A DNA stretch of 27,065 bases from an uncultured Spirochaetales bacterium (GTDB lineage: Bacteria > UBP6 > UBA1177): assembly GCA_902780365.1 (NCBI GenBank), contig CACZFE010000009.1, forward strand, positions 1 through 27,065, written 5' to 3'. Below are positions 15,688 to 23,602 of this stretch, in pieces. The notes under the pieces are model-generated. The model was given only the letters and a program-made list of their open reading frames with translations. It ran no database searches and was not told where the DNA came from. The translations under genes and the position numbers were made by a program. Each line of letters starts with the position of its first letter. Position 1 is the stretch's first letter.

Positions 15688-16451
15688 TGAAAGTCACTCT
15701 TCCAAAACTCAAAAGCAAAAAAGGAATTGAAAAAATATCGATGGTGACATGCTACGACGCCTCTTTCGCGCGTCTCGTCGAAAAGGCCGAGATAGACTCA
15801 ATTCTTGTCGGGGACAGCCTCGGTATGGTGATAAAAGGCGAGGAAAACACTCTCAACGTTTCGGTTGAAGAGGTTGCTCACCACGTCAGTGCTGTGAAAA
15901 GAGGTGCCGCAAATCCTTTTCTTATCGCTGATATGCCGTTAGGAAGTTACCAGCCTTCAGTTGAAAAAGGGATCGAAAGTGCAGTCAGACTTGTGAAAGC
16001 AGGGGCGGAAGCGGTCAAACTTGAAGGCGGCCGCGAAGTGGCGCCTTTGATTTCAGCTCTTTCATCTTTTGGGATCCCGGTTGTGGCACATGTTGGCATG
16101 ACTCCTCAATTCGTTAATAAATTCGGAGGTTTCGGAAAACGCGGCAAAACAAAAGAGGAACGCACTTTCATAATGGAATCGGCTCTCGAAGTCGAAAAGG
16201 CGGGTGCCGATATGATAGTCCTTGAAGGAATCCCTGAAACTCTGGCAGCTGAAATCACCAAAAAAGTGAAAATCCCGACGATCGGAATAGGCGCCGGCAC
16301 AGAAACTGACGGACAGGTGCTTGTGATTTACGATCTTTTGGGCATGAATGCCGATTTCAATCCTTCGTTCCTCAAAAAATATCTTGATCTTGATTCCTTG
16401 GTGACTAACGCGCTCAAAGAATACAAAAAAGACGTCGTTAATGGAAAATAA
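15684..16451 (+). CDS. panB: 3-methyl-2-oxobutanoate hydroxymethyltransferase
   Basis: PanB transfers a one-carbon unit from 5,10-methylene-THF to 2-oxoisovalerate, giving ketopantoate for pantothenate and coenzyme A synthesis. The 255 residues are normal length. Metal ligands correspond to Asp44 (LVGDSLGMV), Asp83 (ADMPLGSY) and Glu114 (VKLEGG); the general base corresponds to Glu181 (VLEGIPE). GIGAGTETDGQVLV (201-214) is also family-typical. Translation is coupled to rsmA by ATGA overlap. panC and panD are not in the window. Confidence 0.96.
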   Translation: MMKVTLPKLKSKKGIEKISMVTCYDASFARLVEKAEIDSILVGDSLGMVIKGEENTLNVSVEEVAHHVSAVKRGAANPFLIADMPLGSYQPSVEKGIESAVRLVKAGAEAVKLEGGREVAPLISALSSFGIPVVAHVGMTPQFVNKFGGFGKRGKTKEERTFIMESALEVEKAGADMIVLEGIPETLAAEITKKVKIPTIGIGAGTETDGQVLVIYDLLGMNADFNPSFLKKYLDLDSLVTNALKEYKKDVVNGK

Positions 16452-17258
16452 GACCTCTCCCTCTTTTCAGCAGTTCGAAAGCAGACACGGCAGCATTAAA
16501 ATAGCGTGGAACAGTTTCAAATCAAACTGCGAGAAAGGTGTGATCCTTTTTCTGACCGGCAGGGCGGAATATTTTTTGAAGTATGTCCCTTTTTTCGAGC
16601 GGATGAATTCTCTCGGTTTCACTGTTTTCGCGCTTGACCACAGAGGGCAGGGGGCGAGCGGCAGAATGCTTGCCGACACCGAAAAAGGATATGTCGAAGA
16701 TTTTGATTTTTATGTGGATGATGCGGAAGATTTTCTCAAAAACACGGTGCTTGGATACGCGGGGAAAATGCCTGTTTTTCTTGTTTCGCACTCGATGGGA
16801 GGGGCAGTTTCGCTTCTTCTTGCCTCAAGATGCTCCGGAATTTTTTCGAAAATCGTCTTTACGAGCCCGATGTGGGGCCTTATTTACGATATGCCGGAAT
16901 TTTTGGTCACAACTATCGTGAAAGGTGCATGCCGCTTAGGTTTCAGCAAGTTTTATGCTTTGGGGAAAAGTGCGAAAGACTATCTCAAACCTTTTGAAAA
17001 AACTCACCTCACTCAGAGTTTTGAAAACTATATGCGGCAGCAGAAATTCGTGACTGAAAACCCATCTTTCGCCTTGGGCGGACCGTCGTTTCAATGGGTT
17101 CTTGAAAGCATTAAGGCTATGGAAAAACTTCCCGCGCGGCGAATCTTGAAAACTGCCGCAAAACCCTTATCGCAAAAGGGTTTCACGAACTTCTGAACGA
17201 AAAACCTGACTTCTTTGAAGAAACCGTAAAAGAAATCTCGGACTTCATTGATTTTTAG
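16441..17258 (+). pseudogene. Broken alpha/beta hydrolase (lysophospholipase/monoacylglycerol lipase type)
   Basis: The first 230 residues resemble a serine hydrolase acting on lysophospholipids or monoacylglycerols: oxyanion region FLTGRAEYFLKY, FALDHRGQGASGR (63-75) and the nucleophile elbow SHSMGG (Ser118). Residues up to SIKAMEKL are family-like, then an unrelated 21-residue tail ends at a TGA at 17196. In another frame, from about 17131 to the TAG at 17258, the expected C-terminus appears: RAANLENCRKTL, then GFHELLNEKPDFF with the likely catalytic His. The strand that usually bears the catalytic Asp, roughly 20-30 residues, fits in neither frame. I infer a small deletion with a net frameshift. 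It overlaps panB by 11 bp. An assembly error is the alternative. Confidence 0.8.
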
Positions 17259-17279
17259 GCCGAAACACCTCTGCAACCC

Positions 17280-18203
17280 TTATTCCATGCACCTTTCGCA
17301 GCCCTGCGTGATGTGGTTTGCGTCCAAATATTCCTCGAATTTGCGGAGTGCTTCCTGCGTTCCGAGATTCCATTTCGGAGCGATGAGATATTCCGCAGGT
17401 GCAGTGGTGAAAAGCCTGAACAAAACTTTGTTAGGCGGCAGCTTCGCTATGATTTTAGCCGTGATCTCGATATATTTTTCGACTGAAAGGAGCGGGAACG
17501 GATTTTCGGCATAGATTTTTTCAAGCGGAGTCATGTTGTGGATCTGCAGGTGATGGAGTTTTAACCCTTTTGCGACGGGGCTTTGCGTGCTTTGAAGCAC
17601 GGTATTCAGCATGTCTTCTTCGGTTTCGCCGGGAAGTCCTAAAATTATGTGCGGAGCGACTTTTATTTTGTTCTCGCCGTATTTTTCGACGTTTTCAATC
17701 ACCTTGAAGTAGCACGCCGCGTCGTGACCGCGGTTTATCCACTTTAAAGAGCAGTCGTTCGTTGACTGAAGACCGAGTTCTATCCAGATCTCATCTATGT
17801 TTTCTGGCACACAGTCAAGGATCAGCTGGATCTCTTCTTTGCCTAAATAATCGGGGCGCGTCGAAAAGATCATTGCCACGACACCCTTTATCGATGCGGC
17901 TTCGCGGTACATTTTCGCTAAAGTTTCCTTGTCTCCGAAAGTGGAAGTCCCGCTCTGGAAGTATGCCGCGAAAAATTTGTTGCCGTAGCGGTTTTTGAGG
18001 AAGTTCATGCTTCTTTCAAGGGTTTCGAGTCTGTTTTCTTTCGTCATATCGACCGAAACATTGGGCGAAAACGACTCTTTCCGGCAGAAAATGCATTTGT
18101 TCCACGGGCAGTCAAAGCCTGTGCTCATCGAGATGCGGGCGACTCTACCGCCGAATTTCTGCTTCATGTAGCTGTTGAATGTAAAAATCTTGTCGTCAAG
18201 CAT
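17280..18203 (-). CDS. Radical SAM protein of the Elp3-like TIGR01212/YhcC family
   Basis: The 307-residue protein has the 4Fe-4S-binding cysteines Cys32, Cys37 and Cys40 (CPWNKCIFC), an Elp3-type CX4CX2C rather than the classic CX3CX2C. It continues with family segments such as AYFQSGTSTFGDKETL, WIELGLQSTND and HIILGLPGETEEDML (about 182-196). The C-terminus adds a CERC pair (302-305), possibly for a second metal site. The substrate of this family is not established. It begins 15 bp after the nucleoside phosphorylase and probably shares its transcript. The ribosome-binding site is weak. It converges on the broken hydrolase, with no clear terminator between. Confidence 0.88.
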   Translation of the reverse strand: MLDDKIFTFNSYMKQKFGGRVARISMSTGFDCPWNKCIFCRKESFSPNVSVDMTKENRLETLERSMNFLKNRYGNKFFAAYFQSGTSTFGDKETLAKMYREAASIKGVVAMIFSTRPDYLGKEEIQLILDCVPENIDEIWIELGLQSTNDCSLKWINRGHDAACYFKVIENVEKYGENKIKVAPHIILGLPGETEEDMLNTVLQSTQSPVAKGLKLHHLQIHNMTPLEKIYAENPFPLLSVEKYIEITAKIIAKLPPNKVLFRLFTTAPAEYLIAPKWNLGTQEALRKFEEYLDANHITQGCERCME

Positions 18204-18218
18204 TTTGCAACTCTTTTT

Positions 18219-19523
18219 TTAAAGACTTCCGAGTATAAGAGGGATGCTTTCTGCCGGTTTTTCCGAAATTTTAACGGCGTTTTCAAGGTGCTCGTCTGCA
18301 CTTTTGAGTCTTTCTTCCTCATCGTAATGTATTGTGTAGAGGAGATCTCCCGTTTTTACAGAATCTCCGACTTTTTTCGCGAAAACAAACCCGACTGCCT
18401 TGTTTACGCTGTCTTCCTGACGGAGCCTGCCGCCGCCGAGGCGTATCAGTGCCTTGCCGAAATCGAGTGCATCGATTTTTGTGATGATACCGCTTTCAGC
18501 TGCTTTGACCTCTTTTCTGAAGCGGCTTTCAGGGAGAATAGAATAGTCTTCAGTGACTTTCGGATCACCGCCCTGGAGAGCAACAGTTTTTGCGAATCTT
18601 TCTAGAACTTTTCCGGTTTCGAGCATTTTTTTCGCTTTCTCTTCGCCTTCTTCAATGGATGTTGTCATTTTGAAAGTTTTCATAAGGACTGCCGCCATTC
18701 TAAGTGTGAGTTCTGTGACCTGCGGCACGTATTTTCCCTGCATTACATCTAAGGATTCCTTGATTTCAAGCGCGTTTCCGGTAGCGTACCCAAGCGGTTC
18801 TTCCATGCTCGTGAAAAGAACGTCGACGCTCCTTCCGAAGCGCTTTCCGATTGCGCGCATCGTCTTTGCGAGACGCGTTCCCGAAGCGAGATCCTTCATG
18901 AAAGCGCCTTTGCCGATTTTGATATCGAGAATAAGCCCGTTGATCCCTTCAGCCAGCTTTTTGCTCATGATCGAAGAGGCGATAAGGGGCACCGATTCGA
19001 CTGTTCCCGTCACGTCGCGAAGTGCGTAAAGCCTTTTGTCAAGCGGCGCGATCTCGGGAGTCTGCCCGATGAGAGCCATTTTGTTGCTCTTTACTATTTT
19101 TTTGAAAGAATCCTTGTCGATATTGACTGAAAAACCGGGGATCGATTCGAGTTTGTCGAGCGTTCCTCCCGTATGGCCGAGCCCGCGGCCTGAAATCATC
19201 GGCACGTAAAAGCCGAGTTCGGCAAGAAGCGGAGCCAACGGGATCGAAATTTTGTCGCCCACACCGCCCGTAGAGTGCTTGTCGACTACAACGCCCTCGA
19301 TATCGTAGAAATCAAGCACTTCGCCGCTGTAAAGCATCTTTTCGGTCCATGTTTCAAGCTCCTCGCTGCTCAGCGAATTGAAAAAAATTGCCATCAGCAT
19401 GGCCGACATCTGGTAATCCTTCAAAGTTCCGTCAAGATAGCTTTGCAGAAAATCGGAAATGTCCTCTTTCGAAAGGGCTTTTTTATCCCTTTTGTCAGCG
19501 ATAATGTCGTAAAACAGGCGCAT
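18219..19523 (-). CDS. deoA: Pyrimidine-nucleoside/thymidine phosphorylase
   Basis: This enzyme phosphorolyses thymidine (or uridine) to the base and deoxyribose-1-phosphate (or ribose-1-phosphate) in nucleoside salvage. The 434 residues contain KHSTGGVGDK (82-91), which binds phosphate, and the family signature SGRGLGHTGGTLDKLESIPG (111-130). The C-terminal domain (about 340-434) has the RLGGGRLRQEDSVNKAVG segment. Whether it is thymidine-specific (deoA) or broad (pdp) cannot be told by eye; deoA is given as the nearest name. AAAGGAGA precedes the ATG. A promoter lies 33 bp upstream. Confidence 0.93.
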   Translation of the reverse strand: MRLFYDIIADKRDKKALSKEDISDFLQSYLDGTLKDYQMSAMLMAIFFNSLSSEELETWTEKMLYSGEVLDFYDIEGVVVDKHSTGGVGDKISIPLAPLLAELGFYVPMISGRGLGHTGGTLDKLESIPGFSVNIDKDSFKKIVKSNKMALIGQTPEIAPLDKRLYALRDVTGTVESVPLIASSIMSKKLAEGINGLILDIKIGKGAFMKDLASGTRLAKTMRAIGKRFGRSVDVLFTSMEEPLGYATGNALEIKESLDVMQGKYVPQVTELTLRMAAVLMKTFKMTTSIEEGEEKAKKMLETGKVLERFAKTVALQGGDPKVTEDYSILPESRFRKEVKAAESGIITKIDALDFGKALIRLGGGRLRQEDSVNKAVGFVFAKKVGDSVKTGDLLYTIHYDEEERLKSADEHLENAVKISEKPAESIPLILGSL

Positions 19524-19555
19524 GATTTTCTCCTTTAAACAATCAAAAACCGTGA

Positions 19556-19583
19556 ATTATACTGAAAAAGCTGAAAAATGGAA
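19556..19583 (-). promoter_or_regulatory. Promoter of the phosphorylase-radical SAM unit
   Basis: On the minus strand TTCCAT (19578-19583), a 16-bp spacer and a perfect TATAAT (19556-19561) are followed by TCACGG. The -35 abuts the stop of the upstream peptidase gene. The arrangement matches the other promoters in this window. Confidence 0.65.
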
Positions 19584-19584
19584 A

Positions 19585-21948
19585 TTAGAAAACGGTGAGA
19601 GAACAGCCGGATGACGAAGAATTTTTATCTTTTTCCTGCTGTTTTTTCGGGGTGCATTTGCCGTAGTCGCAGTATCCCTGCCTGCCGTCATCCGTGGTAC
19701 ACGCATTCCAATTCTGTGAAATATCTGCGACTTCAGTGAATCCGTTTGATTCGCTGCATTCAGTTTTGCTGCACTCTGACGCTTCTGGTATATCGGGCGC
19801 TTCGCCTTCGCAGAAGCCATCTTTGCAGACCTCGTTTTTTACGCAGATTTTTCCGGTGCTGCACGATCCCCCTTCGTTTTTAGCAAGTCTGACACATTCT
19901 CCGCTTTCGGGATCGCACGAACCTGTCGAACATTCGGAGTCGAAGTCGGAACAGTCTTTCAGGTTTACATCGGTGCATTTCCCGCTCATGCACTGCTTTC
20001 CTCCGATGCATGCGTTTTCAGGTGTGCCGCAGAAGATGCCGTCATGCAGAGGCTGGGATTTGCATGATTTTGTTGTTTCATCACAGATGTTTTCCTCGCA
20101 TTCGCTACCGTTGTCAGAACACGGAAGGGAACCTTCAAGCTTTTCGCAGAATCCGCCGGAGCATACTTCCCTGCCATCACAGAAAACTGAATTGTCGCAG
20201 TCGCTGTCGCTTGCGCACTCCTGGACATTGATATTCAACGTGGGGTCTCCGAGGTAGTTTGTTTCAAGCTTTATTGTCAGGCGGACACTGCGGTTCGACC
20301 ATTTTTCTTTGGTTTCAAAGAAGACTTTTGCCGGGATTTCGTTTTTGATCAGTGCATCGGTGAAAACTGCACCGTATGAGAAAATGTCATTCGAACTCAG
20401 ATCATAGTTGCTGAATATTGAGCCGTAGGAAACCTGTGATGCGGCAACGACTCCGACAGCAGTGTTTTTCAGAATATTGTATGCGAGACTGTTACCGGAT
20501 TCTATTGTTCCGTTGAGGCAGCTGCCCTGGAAGACAAAAGGATTTGATGTTTTTATTTTGCCTGCAAGATCGTTGTCTACAAAATTATCGCTGATAAGCT
20601 CATAGTTGTATGTTTCAGGAATGCCGTTTCCGTTTCCGTCACTTCTCCAGATGGTCCTTGCCGAACAATCGGAGAGCCCGTGAGCCTGCCAGAATACATT
20701 CCCGTAACCGGTGTTCATGTGCTCAAGCATCGAATCGTAGGTCAGGGCGTCTTCATCGGCAAATTCTGAAGGATCTATTCCGCTTTTTTCGACTAAGAGT
20801 TTTGAGGAAAACGGCTCTTTTATACTTTCTTTCCTGAGATACTCCGCAACATAAGCGCCGTCCATTTTCGGTGTGTAGCCGCCGTCCTGTTTTTCGTAAT
20901 ATGAAATCGTCGAGGGGAAGAGTATGCGGCGTCTGTATTCGGCAGCCGACGGTTTTTCATTGATGAAATCGACTGTCCTTGCAAGTATTGCATCGGCATT
21001 TTTTATGTTTTTTCCGTAAATAGGGATCCTGCCGACGATAAGTTCGAATGCGTATTCGATCATGTCATTGCGTTCGCCGTAGACTCCGTTTTTGTTCCCG
21101 TCGATTTTTTCGGTAAGTTCGGCATAAAAAATGTCCGTGGGAATAAGTTCGTAATCCGGTTCTTCCGCAGCGTCAGGACGCGTAACAACCATCGGTACTT
21201 CGTCTCCGGAAGGCGAGGTCCCTGCGATTATGAGAAGAAAATCGTAATTTTTATATACGCTTCTCAGGTATTCCCTGATTTTTTCGACTCGTTCTATTCC
21301 TGTGAGTTCGCCGCCGTCATAGTCTTTTTCTGTCGCTATATTGACAGTGAAACCTGTTGCTTTTTTTGCCTCTATGAAGTTCCGGATTTCTTTTGATTCC
21401 GCAATAAAATATTGTGTCGTGAGGATAAGAAGCGATTTCCCGTTTTTTGTGTTTGCTATAGGAAGGAGAGCCTTCTCTTTTGTCGTAACTCTGATTCTGT
21501 CTATTTTCACGACCTCTTTTCCGCTTGTCGGGATCAGCGGGTAAAAGTCGAACGAAAACAATTCCTTCTCCCGTTTGAAAGAGGGCTTACGGTCAAATGT
21601 GAACTTCCGGAGAGTCGGCATTTTTCTTGCTTCGGAAGGCACTTTTTTCACCTTGCTCATATCGTTCAGCCGATACAGCGGCTCACCCTTTTTCAAAGGA
21701 GCCTCCAGCGTGATTTTATGCTGTTTCAGGATCTCGACTTTGACGATCTCGCTGCCGAAAACCATCTTTTTGAAAGGAAGGATCGTCTCCTCGTCAGTTC
21801 CGTCAAGGTCATATCCAGGTATTTTCGGAACAACAAAGCCGTTATGTTCAACAAATTCGGCATCAGGAATATCAATCTCAACGCTTTCTGCATAAATACT
21901 TGTAAAAAACAGCGCTATAACCAGAAACAAGAAAGATTTTTTAATCAT
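19585..21948 (-). CDS. Secreted C25 (gingipain-type) cysteine peptidase with Cys-rich tail
   Basis: The 787 residues open with a signal peptide (1-20, cleavage likely after SIYA). A pro-region follows to about 165, then a C25-like caspase-fold domain (about 170-575). The expected dyad is His423 (FWQAHGLSD) and Cys477 (FVFQGSCLNG), and the domain ends with the family-typical NYLGDPTLNI (564-573). Residues 578-766 hold Cys-rich modules of the CxxDxDCDN...CDG...C..GFC type, probably disulfide-bonded. The chain ends in Lys/Glu/Ser-rich sequence and SSSSGCSLTVF. The role is extracellular or surface proteolysis; whether it is Arg- or Lys-specific is unknown. The start is an ATG with GGAG upstream. 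No clear promoter of its own was found. Confidence 0.88.
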   Translation of the reverse strand: MIKKSFLFLVIALFFTSIYAESVEIDIPDAEFVEHNGFVVPKIPGYDLDGTDEETILPFKKMVFGSEIVKVEILKQHKITLEAPLKKGEPLYRLNDMSKVKKVPSEARKMPTLRKFTFDRKPSFKREKELFSFDFYPLIPTSGKEVVKIDRIRVTTKEKALLPIANTKNGKSLLILTTQYFIAESKEIRNFIEAKKATGFTVNIATEKDYDGGELTGIERVEKIREYLRSVYKNYDFLLIIAGTSPSGDEVPMVVTRPDAAEEPDYELIPTDIFYAELTEKIDGNKNGVYGERNDMIEYAFELIVGRIPIYGKNIKNADAILARTVDFINEKPSAAEYRRRILFPSTISYYEKQDGGYTPKMDGAYVAEYLRKESIKEPFSSKLLVEKSGIDPSEFADEDALTYDSMLEHMNTGYGNVFWQAHGLSDCSARTIWRSDGNGNGIPETYNYELISDNFVDNDLAGKIKTSNPFVFQGSCLNGTIESGNSLAYNILKNTAVGVVAASQVSYGSIFSNYDLSSNDIFSYGAVFTDALIKNEIPAKVFFETKEKWSNRSVRLTIKLETNYLGDPTLNINVQECASDSDCDNSVFCDGREVCSGGFCEKLEGSLPCSDNGSECEENICDETTKSCKSQPLHDGIFCGTPENACIGGKQCMSGKCTDVNLKDCSDFDSECSTGSCDPESGECVRLAKNEGGSCSTGKICVKNEVCKDGFCEGEAPDIPEASECSKTECSESNGFTEVADISQNWNACTTDDGRQGYCDYGKCTPKKQQEKDKNSSSSGCSLTVF

Positions 21949-21989
21949 TTATAACTCCATAAACTATAGACAAAGCACTTTACATGAAC

Positions 21990-22010
21990 CCGGTTTTTTG
22001 TCAAAACCGG
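21990..22010 (-). terminator. Stem-loop directly after the ygjV-like gene
   Basis: CCGGTTTT and AAAACCGG form a perfect eight-pair stem around a 5-base loop, starting at the base after the TAG of the ygjV-like gene on the minus strand. The 3' side lacks a good T-run (GGTTCATG), so it may be a weak terminator, an RNA-stabilising hairpin or a DNA site. It lies 42 bp upstream of the peptidase start. Confidence 0.5.
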
Positions 22011-22622
22011 CTAAGCCAGTTTCTTCTCGAAACGGCCGTTGTTTTCGGAAAATCCCATTTTAAGCAGGTATCTGCGGTGGATCTCGGAATTTGTGCTTGT
22101 AGAAAGCGCGTGAATGTGCTGCGAAGCGAGGTATGCGTAAAGATATTTGCCGGCGGAGCAGTCGCGGTAAACCGGCGTGGTGTAGTCGATTTTCACGTCG
22201 ATTGAGGCATCTTTTTCTCTTGTTCCGAGCAGGATCCCTGCGGTGTCAGAACCGTAGCAGACAAGATAAACCGCGTCGCACGGAGCGTTTTTATCGGCTT
22301 CGGGAAAGTATTTTTTTATGTCTTTTTCATACAAGCTCCAGAAATAGTTGATGAAAGATTTGTCGTTATCCAGTTTCATCACATAGTATTCTTTCCTGTT
22401 CCTGAAGAGTTTAGCAAGGTTGTAGATGTTGATGAGAGCGAGACAGAAGTTCATCGCGGCAGTCGGATAGGACTGGATCATCAGCGCGTATCCTGTAAAT
22501 ATCAGACTTCCTACAGTGTTGATGAGACGCAGCTTCACAACGGAAGTCATCAGCATCGAAATCAGCACGAGTGCCGATCCGATGTAGCCTATAGCTTCGA
22601 TTATAACTTTTGCGTTATCCAT
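22011..22622 (-). CDS. YgjV-like inner-membrane protein with C-terminal cytoplasmic domain
   Basis: I place the start at the ATG at 22622 (minus strand), behind GGAGGG, giving 203 residues; an upstream extension lacks a ribosome-binding site and would include the promoter. Three hydrophobic segments (about 8-25, 31-50 and 54-72) resemble YgjV family proteins, with IGYIGSALVLISMLMTSVVKL typical of the first. A soluble part follows (about 80-203). Its end (SAGKYLYAYLASQ, then EIHRRYLLKMGF) resembles the acyl-CoA-side end of a GNAT fold, but I cannot confirm an acetyltransferase domain. The function is unknown. It is transcribed divergently from nfo. Confidence 0.75.
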   Translation of the reverse strand: MDNAKVIIEAIGYIGSALVLISMLMTSVVKLRLINTVGSLIFTGYALMIQSYPTAAMNFCLALINIYNLAKLFRNRKEYYVMKLDNDKSFINYFWSLYEKDIKKYFPEADKNAPCDAVYLVCYGSDTAGILLGTREKDASIDVKIDYTTPVYRDCSAGKYLYAYLASQHIHALSTSTNSEIHRRYLLKMGFSENNGRFEKKLA

Positions 22623-22646
22623 ATTTCCCTCCACAAAAAACGCGGC

Positions 22647-22674
22647 ATTATATCCGGTTTTCCCTGAAATGCGA
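22647..22674 (-). promoter_or_regulatory. Promoter of the ygjV-like gene
   Basis: On the minus strand TCGCAT (22669-22674), a 16-bp spacer and TATAAT (22647-22652) are followed by GCCG. It stands 24 bp from the start codon. It is back to back with the nfo promoter. Confidence 0.65.
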
Positions 22675-22690
22675 AAAGGGCGCGAAAAAA

Positions 22691-22718
22691 TCGGAAACAA
22701 TTTTTTTTCTGCTAAAAT
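22691..22718 (+). promoter_or_regulatory. Promoter of nfo
   Basis: TAAAAT (22713-22718) with an upstream TG (TGCTAAAAT, extended -10) and a GCCG immediately after form the core. The -35 at the 16-bp spacing is weak (TCGGAA, 22691-22696), preceded by A/T-rich sequence. It probably drives nfo and the overlapping CARF-like nuclease gene. Confidence 0.55.
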
Positions 22719-22744
22719 GCCGTGTTTTTTGAAAGGAGGATCTC

Positions 22745-23602
22745 ATGGTCAAATTCATCGGTGCCCACATTTCGGCGGCGGGCGGAGTCGAAAACGCTCC
22801 GAAAAACGCGGCTGACATCAACGCTACGGCTTTCGCTCTCTTCACTAAAAACCAGAAACAGTGGTTCGCTCCGGCTCTTTCCGCTGCTTCGATTGAGGCT
22901 TTCAAAAAAAATTGTCAGGAACTCGGTTTCGCTGCAAACGCGATACTTCCGCACGACAGCTACCTCATAAATCTCGGTCATCCGGCATCCGAAGGGCTTG
23001 AAAAATCGAGACATTCCTTCACTGACGAGATGAAACGCTGCGAAATATTAGGGCTTGACAGGCTCAACTTCCACCCCGGAAGCCATCTACGCGAGATCAC
23101 AGAAAGCGAATGCCTTTCAAAAATCGCCGAATCGATAAATATAGCGCTCGATAAGACAAAAGGTGTCACTGCAGTCATCGAAAATACCGCCGGACAAGGC
23201 TCCAATGTCGGATACAGATTTGAACATCTGGCTGAAATCATTGACAAAGTTGAAGACAAGTCGCGTGTCGGGATCTGCATCGATACCTGCCACGCCTTCG
23301 CAGCCGGATACGATCTCACGACACCTGCTGCCTGCGAAAAAACTTTTGCAGAACTCGATAAAACCGTGGGACTCAGATATCTTTGCGGAATGCACTTCAA
23401 CGACGCGAAAAAAATGCTCGGAAGCAAGGTCGACAGGCATGAAACGTTAGGTAACGGCGCAATCGGGCTTGACTGCTTCAAATGGCTCATAGAACAGCCT
23501 TTCACCGACGATATCCCGCTGATTCTGGAGACTCCGGAACCTGAAAAGTGGCCGGCTGAAATAGAACTGCTCAAAAGTTTTGTCAAACAGGAGGACAAAT
23601 GA
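22745..23602 (+). CDS. nfo: Deoxyribonuclease IV (AP endonuclease)
   Basis: Nfo cleaves DNA 5' to abasic sites and removes 3' blocking groups, in base-excision repair. It has 285 residues, the usual length. All nine trinuclear zinc ligands can be matched: His70, His110, Glu146, Asp180, His183, His217, Asp230, His232 and Glu262, within LPHDSY, LNFHPGSH, VIENTAGQG, CIDTCHAF, GMHFNDAK, DRHE and LETPEP. The ATG follows AAAGGAGG. Its stop overlaps the start of the next gene by 4 bp (ATGA), so the repair enzyme and the CARF-like nuclease are translationally coupled. Confidence 0.97.
   Translation: MVKFIGAHISAAGGVENAPKNAADINATAFALFTKNQKQWFAPALSAASIEAFKKNCQELGFAANAILPHDSYLINLGHPASEGLEKSRHSFTDEMKRCEILGLDRLNFHPGSHLREITESECLSKIAESINIALDKTKGVTAVIENTAGQGSNVGYRFEHLAEIIDKVEDKSRVGICIDTCHAFAAGYDLTTPAACEKTFAELDKTVGLRYLCGMHFNDAKKMLGSKVDRHETLGNGAIGLDCFKWLIEQPFTDDIPLILETPEPEKWPAEIELLKSFVKQEDK

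Noticed and set aside
19694..20257. 187-codon open frame opposite the Cys-rich tail of the peptidase
   Set aside because: The Ser/His/Phe/Pro-rich translation is what a Cys-rich sense strand gives in antisense.
21961..21995. Promoter TTGACA (minus strand) before the C25 peptidase
   Set aside because: TTGACA is in the hairpin loop and there is no -10 at a suitable distance; a TATAGT nearer the gene lacks a -35.
22623..22700. Longer start of the ygjV-like protein (26 more residues)
   Set aside because: It would translate through the TATAAT promoter, has no ribosome-binding site and ignores GGAGGG before the ATG at 22622.
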